From Patescibacteria group bacterium (GTDB taxonomy: Bacteria > Patescibacteriota > Minisyncoccia > Phycocordibacterales > PALSA-1337): a stretch of 6,468 nucleotides of DNA. The stretch spans positions 1 through 6,468 of the forward strand of contig SCTV01000081.1 of assembly GCA_004298345.1 (NCBI GenBank), in the 5' to 3' direction. The position numbers were made by a program, and so were the translations under genes. The notes beneath the pieces were generated by a model. It worked only from the letters and a program-made list of their open reading frames with translations, had not been told where the DNA came from and did no database searches. Below, in pieces: positions 6,320-6,468 of this stretch (within the stretch, counting starts at the first letter, position 1; every line of letters begins with the position of its first letter).

Positions 6320-6340
6320 GGTTCCCCTTAACAAGGGACC
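6320..6340. repeat. Inverted repeat with AAC loop
   Basis: CCCTT (6325-6329) pairs with AAGGG (6333-6337), and the outer GGT (6320-6322) pairs with ACC (6338-6340), with two unpaired bases on the left arm. Confidence 0.45.
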
Positions 6341-6348
6341 GGCTCGGA

Positions 6349-6468
6349 CCTCGCCGGGGGTGCGTCCCCCGTTTCACTCTCGCGAAAGAAACTTGTCAAA
6401 CAAAACGGTTGTTGACTAAAAGATGGTAGAAATAATTCTTGGCAAATGGCACCTGCAGGTCGCCCTCG
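6349..6468. repeat. Direct terminal repeat, right copy (120 bp)
   Basis: Exact second copy of positions 1-120. Position 6348 therefore joins position 1 on the circle, and the sequence entering the repeat from 6300-6348 continues naturally into position 121. Confidence 0.97.

Larger units (their letters stand above)
6031..6348. other. Non-coding leader region upstream of gag
   Basis: Apart from the uORF and the TATA-like motif, this stretch has no supported gene. The half nearest gag is AT-rich, with T-rich runs on the minus strand (6105-6200). The half from 6200 to 6348 is more GC-rich and holds small inverted repeats: GGGT/ACCC at 6207-6220 with a 6-base loop, and GGT-CCCTT/AAGGG-ACC at 6320-6340 with an AAC loop. 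The plus-strand open frame crossing it looks accidental. Confidence 0.6.
1..6468 (-). mobile_element. VIPER-like tyrosine-recombinase retrotransposon, one full unit (6348 bp) with circular overlap
   Basis: Three minus-strand genes fill positions 761-6014: a Gag-like protein with an Asn/Arg/Gly tail, a tyrosine recombinase with the R, HxxR, H and Y signature, and a reverse transcriptase joined to RNase H. The combination of YR with RT-RH defines the DIRS order of retroelements (established knowledge). The order gag, YR, RT-RH is that described for VIPER of trypanosomes, whereas Ngaro has gag, RT-RH, YR. The DIRS-type methyltransferase is absent, because only 38 residues follow the last RNase H motif. 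The ends of the window are identical for 120 bases, so the true element termini are not exposed: it may be an extrachromosomal circle, a tandem array or a circularised assembly. I see no long terminal repeats, no long inverted terminal repeats and no clear split direct repeats in the non-coding part. Family placement within YR elements is an inference from gene order and motifs, not from a tree. Confidence 0.85.

Noticed and set aside
6069..6419. Plus-strand 116-codon frame crossing the circle junction
   Set aside because: Runs antisense through the gag leader, shows no recognisable domain, and ends within the terminal overlap; probably chance.

Overview
The window reads as one complete unit of a tyrosine-recombinase (YR) retrotransposon from a microbial eukaryote. 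All three genes lie on the minus strand, in the order Gag-like (4434-6014), tyrosine recombinase (3007-about 4485), reverse transcriptase-RNase H (761-2776). This order matches the VIPER elements described from trypanosomes. It differs from Ngaro, where the YR comes last, and from DIRS-1, which also carries a methyltransferase domain not seen here. No protease, integrase (DDE type), methyltransferase, host gene, tRNA or rRNA is visible. A eukaryotic host is indicated by the element class, the Kozak-like Gag start (A at -3, G at +4), the long Asn/Ser/Gln homopolymer runs, and the absence of bacterial ribosome sites. A kinetoplastid or related protist is a reasonable guess from the VIPER-like order and pyrimidine-rich tracts, but no spliced-leader or host sequence proves it.

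Layout: the first 120 bases recur exactly as the last 120 (6349-6468), so the window is a closed 6348-bp circle or one period of a tandem array. On that circle the coding block 6014 to 761 is followed by about 1.1 kb of non-coding DNA (760 to 1, joining 6348 to 6015). This holds several small inverted repeats, a short uORF, and a TATA-like motif followed by a 17-base A run that merges into the Gag AUG.

How the parts would work together: Gag, with an Asn/Arg/Gly-rich basic tail in place of zinc knuckles, would package the RNA. The RT-RNase H would copy it to DNA. The YR would insert a double-stranded circular intermediate by site-specific recombination, without target duplication. The three reading frames step by -1 each time (Gag to YR to RT), and neither downstream gene has an obviously used start codon at its frame opening. 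Expression may therefore be by frameshifting, or by processing or trans-splicing of separate messages.

The most notable points are the circular form, the gag-YR-RT/RH order, a reverse transcriptase with W-I-D-N in place of Y-x-D-D, the double -1 frame arrangement, and the poly(A) leader. The remaining open frames on both strands look like compositional shadows.
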